Notes: generated by a model from the sequence alone, not told the origin. A stretch of 64,000 nt of DNA from Butyrivibrio sp. Su6 (GCF_900108105.1 NZ_FNUR01000002.1:186001-250000), one strand, 5' to 3'; positions 17,760 to 27,786 are shown, numbered from the stretch's first letter. Numbers and translations are program-made.

Positions 17760-19301
17760 ATGAGCGATACAAATAGTTGTGAAGTAAAAAGAGAAGTAAC
17801 AATAACGAAGGAATCAATTGAAGGATTGATGGATACAGTTAGAAACTTATACTTATGCGATGACATTCCCTGGGTCATTGGTTATTCGGGAGGAAAGGAC
17901 AGCACAGCTACAGTTCAATTGGTTTGGTTAGCGCTTAAAAGCCTTCCGAAGTATATGCTTAAAAAGAAAGTTCATATCATAAATACAGATACTTTAGTTG
18001 AATCGCCTGTAGTGTCAAAGTGGGTTAAAAAATCATTAGAATGTATGGATGAAGCAGCTGAAGAGCAAGGACTTCCTTTTGAAACACATCAGTTGACACC
18101 TGCTGAGGATAATACATTTTGGGTGAATTTTATCGGAAGAGGATATCCATTTCCTAGAAAAAAGCTTCGTTGGTGCACTGATCGTTTGAAAATCCAGCCG
18201 GTAAATACTTTTGTAAAAGAAAAGATAGCGGAGCATGGCGAGATAATTATGGTAATTGGCACTAGAAAAGCTGAGAGTGCAAGACGTGCCAAAACAATGG
18301 CTTATTATGAAAAGAAACGTGTGAGAGAATTGCTGAGTCCAAATCAATCTATGGCAAATGAACTTGTTTTTTCTCCATTAGAAGACTGGAATGATAACGA
18401 TGTTTGGGTGTTTCTGATGCAATATCCTAATCCATGGGGATATTCAAATAAAGAGCTGTTAACACTTTACAGAGGAGCAACTGCTGACGGCGAATGTCCT
18501 TTGATGGTTGAAAAAGGATTACCTAGTTGTGGTAGGAGTAGATTTGGCTGTTGGGTTTGTACCATGGTTGAAAAGGATAAATCTATGGAAGCCATGATTG
18601 CAAACGATTCAGAAAAAGAGTGGATGTCAGCTTTATTAGATTTTAGGAATAGATTCGGAGATGAGGAACATGATCGTGAGCGCAGAAGCTTCAGAAAGAT
18701 GGCTGGCTATCTACAGGGAAGCTATAAGCAGCTTTATCATGGACCATATACAAAGGAATATAGAGAAAAATGGCTTCGTGAGCTGTTAGAGGTGCAGAAG
18801 GATATAAATGAAAATGGTCCAGAAGAATTTTCTGATCTTAAACTTATAACGATGCCGGAACTTAGAAACATTCGCCGTATTTGGGTTAATGAAAAACATG
18901 AATTCGATGATTCTCTTCCGAGAATATACCAAGAAGTAACCGGCTTGGAGTTTGATGATCCCGAATGGATTGGTAACCCAGCTTTTAAGAATGAGGAGTG
19001 GGAAATCCTAAAAGAGGTAGTAGAAGAACTATATCCTGATGAAGAATTGGCTTTTGAAATGGCATATAGCCTCGTGGATATAGAGAATAAGTCTAGTGGA
19101 TTGAACCAAAGGAAGGGAATTGCTGATGCACTAGAAGGCGCAATTAAAAAGACATACTACAAAGATGAAGAGGATGCCAGACAGTTCTATTTAGGACAGA
19201 CAGAAAGAAAGAGGGACCTGGGAGGAAAGTATAGTGCTATTGCATTAGACGATTCATATGATGAACCATATGAAACCGAAGAGGGCGAGGAAGAAGAGTA
19301 A
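17760..19301 (+). CDS. dndC: DndC, PAPS-reductase-like ATP pyrophosphatase
   Basis: 513 aa from the ATG at 17760 (TTGGAG nine bases upstream; the TTG at 17745 is less likely). The PP-loop SGGKDS is at residues 43-48. Candidate Fe-S cysteines follow: LRWCTDR, then GRSRFGCWVCTMVEKDK. DndC activates the DNA backbone with ATP and carries sulfur from DndA for insertion into the phosphodiester bond. The tail is very acidic. Its stop overlaps the dndD start by one base. Confidence 0.95.
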   Translation: MSDTNSCEVKREVTITKESIEGLMDTVRNLYLCDDIPWVIGYSGGKDSTATVQLVWLALKSLPKYMLKKKVHIINTDTLVESPVVSKWVKKSLECMDEAAEEQGLPFETHQLTPAEDNTFWVNFIGRGYPFPRKKLRWCTDRLKIQPVNTFVKEKIAEHGEIIMVIGTRKAESARRAKTMAYYEKKRVRELLSPNQSMANELVFSPLEDWNDNDVWVFLMQYPNPWGYSNKELLTLYRGATADGECPLMVEKGLPSCGRSRFGCWVCTMVEKDKSMEAMIANDSEKEWMSALLDFRNRFGDEEHDRERRSFRKMAGYLQGSYKQLYHGPYTKEYREKWLRELLEVQKDINENGPEEFSDLKLITMPELRNIRRIWVNEKHEFDDSLPRIYQEVTGLEFDDPEWIGNPAFKNEEWEILKEVVEELYPDEELAFEMAYSLVDIENKSSGLNQRKGIADALEGAIKKTYYKDEEDARQFYLGQTERKRDLGGKYSAIALDDSYDEPYETEEGEEEE

Positions 19302-21235
19302 TGATCATAAAGAAACTAACAATGCATAACTTTGGCGTTTATGCTGACACAAATGTGATGGAGTTTACTGGAAATAAGCCTGTTGTACTTATTGGAGGAA
19401 TGAATGGACGAGGAAAAACGACAATCCTTGAGGCTGTGTTACTAAGTCTTTATGGTTCTAATTCGTTTGCGTATACAGAAAGTAAATATCAGACCTATGG
19501 GCAGTATTTAAAATCATATGTTAATAAAAAGGACGGAACACTAGAATCATTTGTTGAGATTGTTTTTTCTATGGATAGTTCTGATGAAGAAGTATATCAA
19601 GTTCATCGTGAATGGGATGCTAAAGGACAAAGGGTACATGAAAGAATATGGGTAAGGAAAAATGGTGAGGATAGTGCTTTTTTGACCGAGAATTGGCCTA
19701 TGTTTGTAGAGAGTATTCTACCAAGTGCGCTTTCTAACTTTTTCTTTTTCGATGGAGAAAAGATAGCAGAATTAGCAGTTGAAGACACAAGCTATCAGAT
19801 GAAAGAATCAATAAAAGCAATGCTAGGAATATCGGTGCTTGATATTCTTGATTCTGATATAAGCAAAATTATTACCAGGATAGGGAAAAAGATATCTTCA
19901 AATCAGGACTTGGGAAAACTTGAAGAATTGAGAAACGAAAAAGATGCAGCTAGTGAAGAGCTTAAAATGCTTGACGAAGAAATATCTAATTTGGAAAAGC
20001 AAAAGAATAAGCTTGTGAATGAACTAGAGAGCCTTAACTCTGAGTATCAGGTTAAGGGCGGTGACATTGTTGAACAGAAACATGATTTAATGCAAGAAAG
20101 GGCAAACAAAATATCAGCGCTGGCAAGTAACCAGGAAGATCGATATGAGATTGCTTCAGGAGAGCTTCCATTAGTTTTGGTTATGCCATTACTTAAAGAT
20201 ATAAGGAGCGAGGGAGAAGTTGAGCATGAGAGAATGCTTTCCTCCTTGGCAATAGATAAGATAAAAGATGCGTACGCTAAATATGATAAGAAAAATGCCA
20301 CGACAGACAAGTTTATCACGTTTATGCAAAATATGGTTGGAGATGATCAAAGCGATAATATATATAATTTGTCGGATGCGACTTTATATAAGGTTGGGAT
20401 GCTCTGTGATATCGGACTTGTAACTGCAAAAGAACAAGTAAAAAAACTGCTCAAAGAGGAATGCAAGAATCAGAAAAAGATAGATGAGATTGATGGCTAT
20501 CTTTCTGTAGATATTAATGAGAAAGAACTGAGTGATCTGTTTAAAACAATAAAAGCTACCGAGAAAGAATTGGCCAATTGCGAAATCGAAATAGAGGATT
20601 ATCATAAAAAACGTTCAAGCTTAAGTAATAATTTAATGATGCTTACCTCAGAATTTAGCAGAATGGCTGAGAATGTTTTATCTGCTCTAGAAGCAGTGGA
20701 TTCTGATGAAAGAGTAGTGAAATATGCTCATATGGCACAGGATATTATTGAACAGTATAAAATAAGACTTCAAGCAAGAAAAACGAGCGTTTTGGCAGAA
20801 ACTATGACAGCATGTTATAAAAAGCTGGCAAATAAGAAGAACCTTGTTTCACACATTGAAATGAATCCTGAAACTCTAGATTTATTGTACTTAAACAAAG
20901 AAGGAGAAGTAGTTACAAAGGAGCGTCTATCAGCCGGAGAAAAGCAGTTAATGGTAATATCTTTATTATGGGCGTTGGCAATTTGCTCAAAGAAAAAACT
21001 GCCAGTTATTATTGATACACCATTGTCTCGACTGGATTCTGCACATAGAGAGTCGCTTATAACTACCTATTTTCCAAATGCAAGTGAACAGACAATAATA
21101 TTATCAACTGATTCAGAAATAGATGAACGATATTATGAATTGATGCAACCGAGCGTAGGAGATAGGTTTACGCTGGAGTATGACGATGAGGAAAAGACAA
21201 CCTCATTAACAAAAACATATTTTGGATGGGAATAA
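19301..21235 (+). CDS. dndD: DndD, SMC-like ATPase of phosphorothioation
   Basis: 644 aa. Walker A GMNGRGKTT near 33; FFFFDGEKIAELA near 148; central coiled-coil arms; ABC signature LSAGEKQLMV near 543; Walker B LPVIIDTPLSRLD near 566. DndD hydrolyses ATP and is thought to open or bend DNA for the modification complex DndCDE. The start overlaps the dndC stop (TAATG). Length agrees with the family (about 650-670 aa). Confidence 0.95.
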   Translation: MIIKKLTMHNFGVYADTNVMEFTGNKPVVLIGGMNGRGKTTILEAVLLSLYGSNSFAYTESKYQTYGQYLKSYVNKKDGTLESFVEIVFSMDSSDEEVYQVHREWDAKGQRVHERIWVRKNGEDSAFLTENWPMFVESILPSALSNFFFFDGEKIAELAVEDTSYQMKESIKAMLGISVLDILDSDISKIITRIGKKISSNQDLGKLEELRNEKDAASEELKMLDEEISNLEKQKNKLVNELESLNSEYQVKGGDIVEQKHDLMQERANKISALASNQEDRYEIASGELPLVLVMPLLKDIRSEGEVEHERMLSSLAIDKIKDAYAKYDKKNATTDKFITFMQNMVGDDQSDNIYNLSDATLYKVGMLCDIGLVTAKEQVKKLLKEECKNQKKIDEIDGYLSVDINEKELSDLFKTIKATEKELANCEIEIEDYHKKRSSLSNNLMMLTSEFSRMAENVLSALEAVDSDERVVKYAHMAQDIIEQYKIRLQARKTSVLAETMTACYKKLANKKNLVSHIEMNPETLDLLYLNKEGEVVTKERLSAGEKQLMVISLLWALAICSKKKLPVIIDTPLSRLDSAHRESLITTYFPNASEQTIILSTDSEIDERYYELMQPSVGDRFTLEYDDEEKTTSLTKTYFGWE

Positions 21236-21239
21236 GAAC

Positions 21240-21620
21240 ATGATTGTAAAACAAATTAAGCTTTCAAATGCATCAAAAGATAAACTTGGCAGGCTAAAAG
21301 GAAAGACAGGAATAAAGAATTGGAATATTTTATGTAGATGGGCATTATGTTTTTCACTATCTGAAAACACTGTACCAACTGATGTTCCTATTGTTGCAGA
21401 TAGTAATGTGGAAATGTCTTGGTACACGTTTGGTGGTGAATATAGCGATATTTATGAAGCACTTATTATTGCTTGGTGTAAAAAAATGGATCTTCCTACA
21501 GATGAGGAAACATTAGCTAAGTATTTTAAACTTCATCTAGAAAGAGGAATTGCCTATCTATGCGGAACGAATTTTATTAAGAATCTTGATGACTTACTGA
21601 TGCTTTCATTAGAGGACTGA
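21240..21620 (+). CDS. dndE: DndE, DNA-binding subunit of phosphorothioation
   Basis: 126 aa from the ATG at 21240, four bases after the dndD stop. It is a small basic N-terminal domain with IKLSNASKDKLGRLKGKTG, the usual DndE opening in which LK.xTG introduces a long helix. DndE binds nicked DNA as a tetramer in E. coli. The ribosome site is weak, so coupling to dndD translation is likely. Length is typical. Confidence 0.9.
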   Translation: MIVKQIKLSNASKDKLGRLKGKTGIKNWNILCRWALCFSLSENTVPTDVPIVADSNVEMSWYTFGGEYSDIYEALIIAWCKKMDLPTDEETLAKYFKLHLERGIAYLCGTNFIKNLDDLLMLSLED

Positions 21621-21622
21621 TT

Positions 21623-22774
21623 ATGGGAATATATTTAGACTATAACGCTACAACACCGATAGATAAGAGAGTTCTGGATTATATGGTGGAAGTTTACACC
21701 AATAATTATGGAAATGCAGATAGTAGAACACATGATTATGGTGATGGTGCAAGGAAGATTGTTGAGAAGGCTAGAAAAGAGGTAGCAAGCCTTTTAGGTG
21801 TCGATAGTACAGAAGTGTTTTTTACTAGTGGCTCTACGGAAAGCAGTAATATTGCGATAAGGGGGCTTATTAGTTATGCAAATACTGTAGGGAAAAAGCA
21901 TGTTATTACTACGAGTATAGAGCATAAGGCAGTGCTTGAGACTGTAAAGAGCCTAAAAAACGAAGGCTTTTTGATTGATATCGTTGATCCTGAGAAAGAT
22001 GGGAGAATTAGTGCTCAAAAGATAATCGACCTAGTAAGAGAAGATACTTTGTTGGTAAGCGTTATGCATGCCAACAATGAGACGGGAGTTATACAGCCAA
22101 TTGAAGAGATAGGCGAAGCTTTGGCGGAAAAAGGAGTCTTTTTTCATGTTGATGCAACACAAAGCTGTGGGAAACTCGTTGAAGAACTTAGAAGCACTAA
22201 GTATACAATGCTCTCGTTAAGTGCACATAAGTTTAACGGCCCACAAGGAGTTGGAGCATTGGTATTAAGAAAAAAACGGTATAAACTTCCACCAGTAAAA
22301 GCTATTACTTATGGCGGTCAGCAGGAACATGGGATTCGACCGGGAACAATTCCTGTTGCGTTGGTTGCAGGTCTTGGAAAGGCATGCGAGATAGCAAATG
22401 CTGAGCATGAGAAAAACCTTGAACACTGTTTAGAAATCAAAAAAGAGGTCTTGAATCTTGTAGAGAATTCTGGTTTAGAGTATACACTTAACGGAAACCA
22501 AGACTATTGTATGCCGAATACAATAAACGTGAGTTTTCGAGGAATTGAATCGGAAGCACTAATGCTTTCATCAAAACAGTTTTGCGGGATATCTAATGGA
22601 TCGGCTTGTACTTCAAATGACTATAAACCAAGCTATGTCTTAACAGCCATGGGGATAGACAAGGATGCTATTTCATCGGCAATACGGATAAGCTGGGGTG
22701 CAAACTCTGAGATCAGTTCGGTAAGAGACAATATTTTGGAGTTGTTAGAAATTGCAAAAACATTGGCCTTTTGA
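21623..22774 (+). CDS. dndA: DndA, cysteine desulfurase
   Basis: 383 aa, fold-type I PLP enzyme. NNETGVIQPI, PLP lysine K203 in SAHKFNGPQGVGAL, and the sulfur-carrying Cys329 in the NGSACTSNDY loop. It removes sulfur from L-cysteine and delivers it to DndC. Many dnd loci use a host IscS; here a dedicated desulfurase is the fifth gene, after dndE. It has an AGAGGA ribosome site. Being in the operon supports DndA over a general NifS/IscS. Confidence 0.92.
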   Translation: MGIYLDYNATTPIDKRVLDYMVEVYTNNYGNADSRTHDYGDGARKIVEKARKEVASLLGVDSTEVFFTSGSTESSNIAIRGLISYANTVGKKHVITTSIEHKAVLETVKSLKNEGFLIDIVDPEKDGRISAQKIIDLVREDTLLVSVMHANNETGVIQPIEEIGEALAEKGVFFHVDATQSCGKLVEELRSTKYTMLSLSAHKFNGPQGVGALVLRKKRYKLPPVKAITYGGQQEHGIRPGTIPVALVAGLGKACEIANAEHEKNLEHCLEIKKEVLNLVENSGLEYTLNGNQDYCMPNTINVSFRGIESEALMLSSKQFCGISNGSACTSNDYKPSYVLTAMGIDKDAISSAIRISWGANSEISSVRDNILELLEIAKTLAF

Positions 22775-22803
22775 TTATTGATGATTATTAACAGAGGAGG
22801 GTT

Positions 22804-24765
22804 ATGCTGGTAAGTGAAAAAAAGAGGAAGTTGTCGCAACTTCCGTGGCAAGCAATTTTTGAACTTGCGGTAGAGAAAGGAATTGCAGAAGAAGGATTAA
22901 AAAGTAAGACACGCTCAGAGATAATAGATAGTATTTTCCTGGAGCAGGATGTAAGCGATGAAAAGATTAGTAAATTATTAGAAAATTATATATATGGAGA
23001 TAGGGTTACATTTACGCTATGGTATTTTAACAAAGAAGTAACTAATGAACAGGTGGATAGATTGCTTCGGCTAGAAACATGTAGCAAAGCTTTTATAGAT
23101 ATTAGTGGATTTAGAAATTTTCGTGTTCTGTCAGTTCAGAAAGTTAATGATAGGTATGAGATAGTTTATACATATAGCAAGGAATATATTTATTTAAGTG
23201 AAGAGGGAAAGGACTCTAGTATATGGGAAATGCATAGGGGATGCGTATGGGTAGGGGCAAATAAGCCATATTTAGCTTGCATCAGTAAACATGAGAATAT
23301 GACTAGGTTCATTACATCATTTGTTGCATCTTCAATGGGTAATAAGGTGACTCAGATTAAGCCTCCAAAATCAGCGGTAGAAAAGTGCACAAAAATTCAA
23401 GCTAAGAGCCGAGTGACGATTCAAGATTATAGTGGTGCAAAGACTACATTTTCGTGTTCTACCGGACTTACAGAAGATCAAAGGGATGAAGAGGAGAGAT
23501 TAAGAACTAAGAGAGATACTTTTGATACAGCGGGAAACTATATTGCTGAAATAACAGAAGGAATTGTGGGAACAATCAAGCACAATATTCACAAAGGGAG
23601 CATAGGAATATATAAGCATTTACCGGCAGATGTTCTTTTTAAGTGGTCAGATGAAGCTATTACGACTATATTAAATGAAATTGATAAACTTAAAGGTCAA
23701 CCAGTTGCAGAGATATATGAGTCAATGGGATTACACCTTAAGTGGACTCTTTCTATGGAACAGCAAACAATAGCAAATTGGATCTTGACTAATATCATTT
23801 CGCTAGAGGATGATGGTCAAATTCAGATTCCAATGTTAACTAATGCTGAATGCCTTTTAGATGATGATGTATATTTTATGAAAGCTCCAAGGATATACTG
23901 TAACGAATGTGAAGAATATGAACCTCCAGTTTGTTGTAATTGTGGTAAACCTTTGAAAATGTCCGGAAAAGAGCTGGTTTGTGACTGCGGAGCATCGGTA
24001 GAAATAGTTTGTGCAGAAGGGCACAGAAATTGTAAGCTTACAGCATGGTATATCGCTACTAGGAAATTTAAAAGTGAAATTAAAAGAAATTTAAACATAG
24101 GCTTTCCCGGAATGGAAAATGATATTGCTATTTTTGTATTAGATGAGACTCTTGTAATTAAAAGAGGGCTTGTACCAGATGATGAAGTCGAAATTCAGTT
24201 TTATGATATTAAAGAGTTTCAAAAGGGCAGTGAGCAATATGCTTTAAATAGAAGGTTGGTAGAATATGCTGTTAAGATGAAGGAAAAATGCGAAGGAGGA
24301 TGTTCTAACAAAAAAATTGAAAAATGTTTGATGGACAAAAAAATGGTTTGCCTTCCCAAACTGTTTATGGGATATTTGCCAAACTTTAGGGTGCAACCAC
24401 ATAAAGGATCTGAGTTTGGGGATGTACATGGACAGGTGACCGTAGGAAGGAATCACTATCTTATGAAAGGCATTATTAAAAAGAACTCGTTTAACACGGG
24501 AAAGAGGACCCTAGAAGAAATGTTGACAATGCCTTTACTTGAGACCTCTAGTGAAGGAGAGGAGATAATCAGGCAATTTGTAACTCAAGGGATGGAAGAT
24601 AATAGGGCTCAGTTAATTGCAATAGTTGCTCCTCAGCACTTCGACCAAAACGTTCAGGCAACTATTGATTATTTAGCAAGACTAAGTGGGAAGAAAGTGG
24701 TTTTCATTGGCATTGAGCAGATATGTCAATTATTGAATGAATCAGAATATATAGAACATCCGTAA
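22804..24765 (+). CDS. Dnd-associated 653-aa zinc-ribbon protein, function unknown
   Basis: Starts 29 bases after dndA with GGAGG. The N-terminus (LPWQAIFELAVEKGI...GLKSKTRSEIIDSI) resembles a SAP/LEM-like DNA-binding helix pair. A cysteine-rich zinc ribbon lies at about 366-415: CNECEEYEPPVCCNCG, then VCDCGASVEIVC, and more Cys follow. The C-terminal 50 residues (AQLIAIVAPQHFDQNV, then GKKVVFIGIEQIC) look like the closing half of a restriction-endonuclease-like or Mrr-type fold, but I do not see a complete PD-(D/E)XK core. No standard Dnd gene matches. It ends the operon before a strong terminator, so it is probably part of the system; its role is open. Confidence 0.6.
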   Translation: MLVSEKKRKLSQLPWQAIFELAVEKGIAEEGLKSKTRSEIIDSIFLEQDVSDEKISKLLENYIYGDRVTFTLWYFNKEVTNEQVDRLLRLETCSKAFIDISGFRNFRVLSVQKVNDRYEIVYTYSKEYIYLSEEGKDSSIWEMHRGCVWVGANKPYLACISKHENMTRFITSFVASSMGNKVTQIKPPKSAVEKCTKIQAKSRVTIQDYSGAKTTFSCSTGLTEDQRDEEERLRTKRDTFDTAGNYIAEITEGIVGTIKHNIHKGSIGIYKHLPADVLFKWSDEAITTILNEIDKLKGQPVAEIYESMGLHLKWTLSMEQQTIANWILTNIISLEDDGQIQIPMLTNAECLLDDDVYFMKAPRIYCNECEEYEPPVCCNCGKPLKMSGKELVCDCGASVEIVCAEGHRNCKLTAWYIATRKFKSEIKRNLNIGFPGMENDIAIFVLDETLVIKRGLVPDDEVEIQFYDIKEFQKGSEQYALNRRLVEYAVKMKEKCEGGCSNKKIEKCLMDKKMVCLPKLFMGYLPNFRVQPHKGSEFGDVHGQVTVGRNHYLMKGIIKKNSFNTGKRTLEEMLTMPLLETSSEGEEIIRQFVTQGMEDNRAQLIAIVAPQHFDQNVQATIDYLARLSGKKVVFIGIEQICQLLNESEYIEHP

Positions 24766-24814
24766 GATTACAATATCTTTAGGAATATGAGATAAAGAAA
24801 TGTTTGGAATAAAA

Positions 24815-24858
24815 GAACATGTAGAAAGCATATAGTAACTGCAGCTTTCTACATGTTC
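24815..24858. terminator. Bidirectional terminator between convergent genes
   Basis: Perfect 15-bp inverted repeat GAACATGTAGAAAGC / GCTTTCTACATGTTC with a 14-base loop, followed by ATTTAGTTTTT on the + strand. It separates the Dnd operon from the convergent hydrolase gene. Confidence 0.85.
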
Positions 24859-24867
24859 ATTTAGTTT

Positions 24868-26736
24868 TTAGCCATTAATAAGGCCAGTGTTCATAGCTAC
24901 TTGAGTGACCTGCATCATAGTGTATATCATACCTATGGTAAAGGCACCAAGATAAATATTTCCATTTTCCTTGAAATACTTTCTTGTGATGATTGTTGCA
25001 GCTGGAACAAGTACAACAAATGGGAACAGATTATGTGTACGCATGGCATTGAAGGTAAATGCTCCGGTATTAATATAAACAATATATTGAATGGCAAGAA
25101 GCAATACGATACCACATGCATTTGCAAGGCAGCTCACAAGTGTTACGACCCAGTCTGGTCTTCCATCAACGCGGTTTCCACCATTTACCATGATATTGTT
25201 AACAAGGTAGAAAATAATAAATGCTGGTACATAAGCAATCCAGTAAAGGACTTTGTTGGCATTGAAAGTTCTCATTGCGATAAGCCAGAATCTAAAATCT
25301 GTTGTAAAGAAGAAATCTGCTACGAATACGATCAAATATACTGTGAGGAATGTAATAAATGCGAGCAGTAAACTCTTAAAGAAGTTACCAACAGATATCT
25401 TTATTCCCCAGGTTTCAGGTGTTGCACCATCTTTTTTGCTAAACACAAAGTAGTTGATCAGGAAAACAATGAGGATGCATGCACCAGAGATTAAAGCCCA
25501 TGCAGCTATTTCATTTGTTGATCCTTCACCAAACCAACTATTTGCTGTTGCCGGAGCAAACGATTCTTTTCCGATAAGATTGTGCATTACCGGCATTGCA
25601 AGTGCTGCTGGAAGAAGCATATTAATACAAAAGAATATCCAATAAATAACCTTGCTCTTTGCTGTTGTCAGGGCTGGAGCAGGAGGGAGTTCTTTATCAG
25701 CACGAAGACTTGAGAAGAATGGTACTGCGTCCATGATCCAACATGCGAATGGGAATAAGAACAGGAGCATACCTATAAGTCCAAGGAGATTAAAGAGCTG
25801 TTTGATAAGCCATACCTGATTGTCTGGACTAATATTTTCATGACCATCAGGGGTTCCAAGTGTATTATAAAAGAACTCAATTACATCATGAGAAGTATTA
25901 CGTGAGAATACATTTTGTGGATGTATTTCAGGATTCTGGTAATATACACGTGATACGGTTTTACCATTTATCTGACCGGTATAGTATTTTCCTTCTTCAA
26001 CAGGTCCCTGCGCACTTGGATCAGCCTGACGAACAAAATTAAGTGCGGCCTGACTTTCAAGTATATGCGCCGGATCATTATTTGTATCTTCCTGACGGAA
26101 GAAATACTCATCATATTTGCCTGCGATTACTCCCCAATTGCTGTCGGCATAAACTGGTCCGTCCACACCATCAAATTCCCAAGCTTCATAAGCGGGATCA
26201 TAACCGATTTCGAGAGCTGCGGCAATTTTATTCTCTCCGCCTTTATAACCTTCCTCTACATAGTGCTGTAATGTGCTCAGTATGATTGCTGCCCCCATAG
26301 AATGACCGCAGATACCAATTTTGCTTGTGTCAATGTTGTCCATGTTAGCACAGGCATAATCAATAAGAATCTGAACATTAGCAAAATTAAGAGCCGGATT
26401 GTTAACCATACCACGAGGAGTAGATGATCCGTGCCCAAGAGCATCACCTGAAATAACAATGAAGCCACGTCTTGCAAGCTCTACCATATTCATATCTTGC
26501 ATTTGCAAATTGTGTTGACTACCGTGTTGAAGGACTACAAGAGGTAATTTGTGATCAGCAGTAGCATCTTTTGGAATATACATTTGTGCATACAAAGTAT
26601 CATCATTGCTGATAACAAGGTTAAGCTTTCGAATTTCGACCTTTCCCCCTGCGGTCTGAATTAGGCTTGACCCTATAATGCTGATAACCATGCAGCATAG
26701 AGCAATTATTAGCCATAATCGATTTTTCTTTTTCAT
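24868..26736 (-). CDS. Membrane-anchored alpha/beta-hydrolase
   Basis: 622 aa from the ATG at 26736 (AAAGGAAG upstream; the ATG at 26772 lacks a site). An N-terminal membrane helix is followed by an extracytoplasmic alpha/beta-hydrolase domain: LPLVVLQHGS, VISGDALGHG, and nucleophile elbow GHSMGAA. The C-terminal 270 residues have about seven hydrophobic segments. The catalytic domain resembles acyl-esterase/dienelactone hydrolase types. The substrate is unknown. It is divergent from an AraC regulator, which probably controls it. Confidence 0.8.
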   Translation of the reverse strand: MKKKNRLWLIIALCCMVISIIGSSLIQTAGGKVEIRKLNLVISNDDTLYAQMYIPKDATADHKLPLVVLQHGSQHNLQMQDMNMVELARRGFIVISGDALGHGSSTPRGMVNNPALNFANVQILIDYACANMDNIDTSKIGICGHSMGAAIILSTLQHYVEEGYKGGENKIAAALEIGYDPAYEAWEFDGVDGPVYADSNWGVIAGKYDEYFFRQEDTNNDPAHILESQAALNFVRQADPSAQGPVEEGKYYTGQINGKTVSRVYYQNPEIHPQNVFSRNTSHDVIEFFYNTLGTPDGHENISPDNQVWLIKQLFNLLGLIGMLLFLFPFACWIMDAVPFFSSLRADKELPPAPALTTAKSKVIYWIFFCINMLLPAALAMPVMHNLIGKESFAPATANSWFGEGSTNEIAAWALISGACILIVFLINYFVFSKKDGATPETWGIKISVGNFFKSLLLAFITFLTVYLIVFVADFFFTTDFRFWLIAMRTFNANKVLYWIAYVPAFIIFYLVNNIMVNGGNRVDGRPDWVVTLVSCLANACGIVLLLAIQYIVYINTGAFTFNAMRTHNLFPFVVLVPAATIITRKYFKENGNIYLGAFTIGMIYTMMQVTQVAMNTGLING

Positions 26737-26962
26737 GTTTTTTCTTCCTTTCCCCACATTATCTTTTTTCATATGCTTTTTGAACGAGGATAAATATCAA
26801 AATATATCCTCGTTCACCCCATGTGTGTAACTATATTGTGTCACTAGCCAACAGTGAATTAAAGAAATCTATTGTCATTTTATAGACATTATTTGTCTTA
26901 AATCTTGTAAGTAAAAGAAGATAGAACTAAAATTAAAATATACTCACATGGAGGTATTTCTC

Positions 26963-27775
26963 ATGCTTGCCAATTTTGAACATCTTGCTTTTGACAAAGG
27001 CTTGCATATCTATGTAAACAAATTTCTAAATCTTCACAAAAATCCGCACTGGCATTTTGAAACTGAGCTTATAGTATGTACCTGTGGGAAAGCGAAAGTA
27101 ATTTTGGAAGGTAGAGTTTATGAATTGACACCAGATTACTGTCTCTTTTGCTATGGAGAGAGCATACATAGTATCGAAAGCGATGAAGGGACCACTATAT
27201 ACATAGCTCAATTTGAAAAGAATCCGGATCATAATAGTAAGGATTACCGTTTTAAGACCCCATATATTAAAGACCGATACCATATTAAGGATAGGATTGT
27301 GAAAATCTATGATGAGTATCAAAACAAAGGATTGTTCTATGTAGAGTTGATAAATTCTATCACAACTGAACTTATGGTAGATGTCATAAGAAACGAAGAA
27401 ATGATCCAAAAAGACAGTGAGCATTATTTTGCTGTGGTCAGATATAAAAGACTTTTGTCAGAGATAGATAATCATTATGATACTCTTTCTTTTCATGATG
27501 CTGCATCATTTATGAATATGTCTGACGCATATTTTTCCAGGGCATTTAAGACGATGTCTGGCATGACTTTTTCTCAATATCTAAATGTAATACGTATAAG
27601 TCACGCTATAGATCTTTTGGAATCAGATCCTGATATGTCTTATAATGAATTGCTTGCTGAGACGGGATTTAATACCATTAGAAATTTTAACCGTGTGTTT
27701 AAAGGCATAACAGGTTATTCTCCAAGACAGATACCGTCAGGTTATGTTCTTCATGTCAGATCGCTAAAGACCTGA
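26963..27775 (+). CDS. AraC-family transcriptional regulator
   Basis: 270 aa from the ATG at 26963 (GGAGG eight bases upstream). The N-terminal cupin-like sensor domain contains HKNPHWHFETELIV and YELTPDYCLFCYGE. The C-terminal double HTH starts near 165 and ends with ETGFNTIRNFNRVFKGITG and YSPRQI, the AraC signature. The 226-base divergent gap (26737-26962) holds the promoters for this gene and the hydrolase; no operator was picked out by eye. Confidence 0.9.
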   Translation: MLANFEHLAFDKGLHIYVNKFLNLHKNPHWHFETELIVCTCGKAKVILEGRVYELTPDYCLFCYGESIHSIESDEGTTIYIAQFEKNPDHNSKDYRFKTPYIKDRYHIKDRIVKIYDEYQNKGLFYVELINSITTELMVDVIRNEEMIQKDSEHYFAVVRYKRLLSEIDNHYDTLSFHDAASFMNMSDAYFSRAFKTMSGMTFSQYLNVIRISHAIDLLESDPDMSYNELLAETGFNTIRNFNRVFKGITGYSPRQIPSGYVLHVRSLKT

Positions 27776-27786
27776 TTTTTCCACAG

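Noticed and set aside
24901..25371. Cys-rich protein on the + strand
   Set aside because: Antisense shadow of the membrane hydrolase; Cys and Tyr richness comes from the opposite-strand codons.
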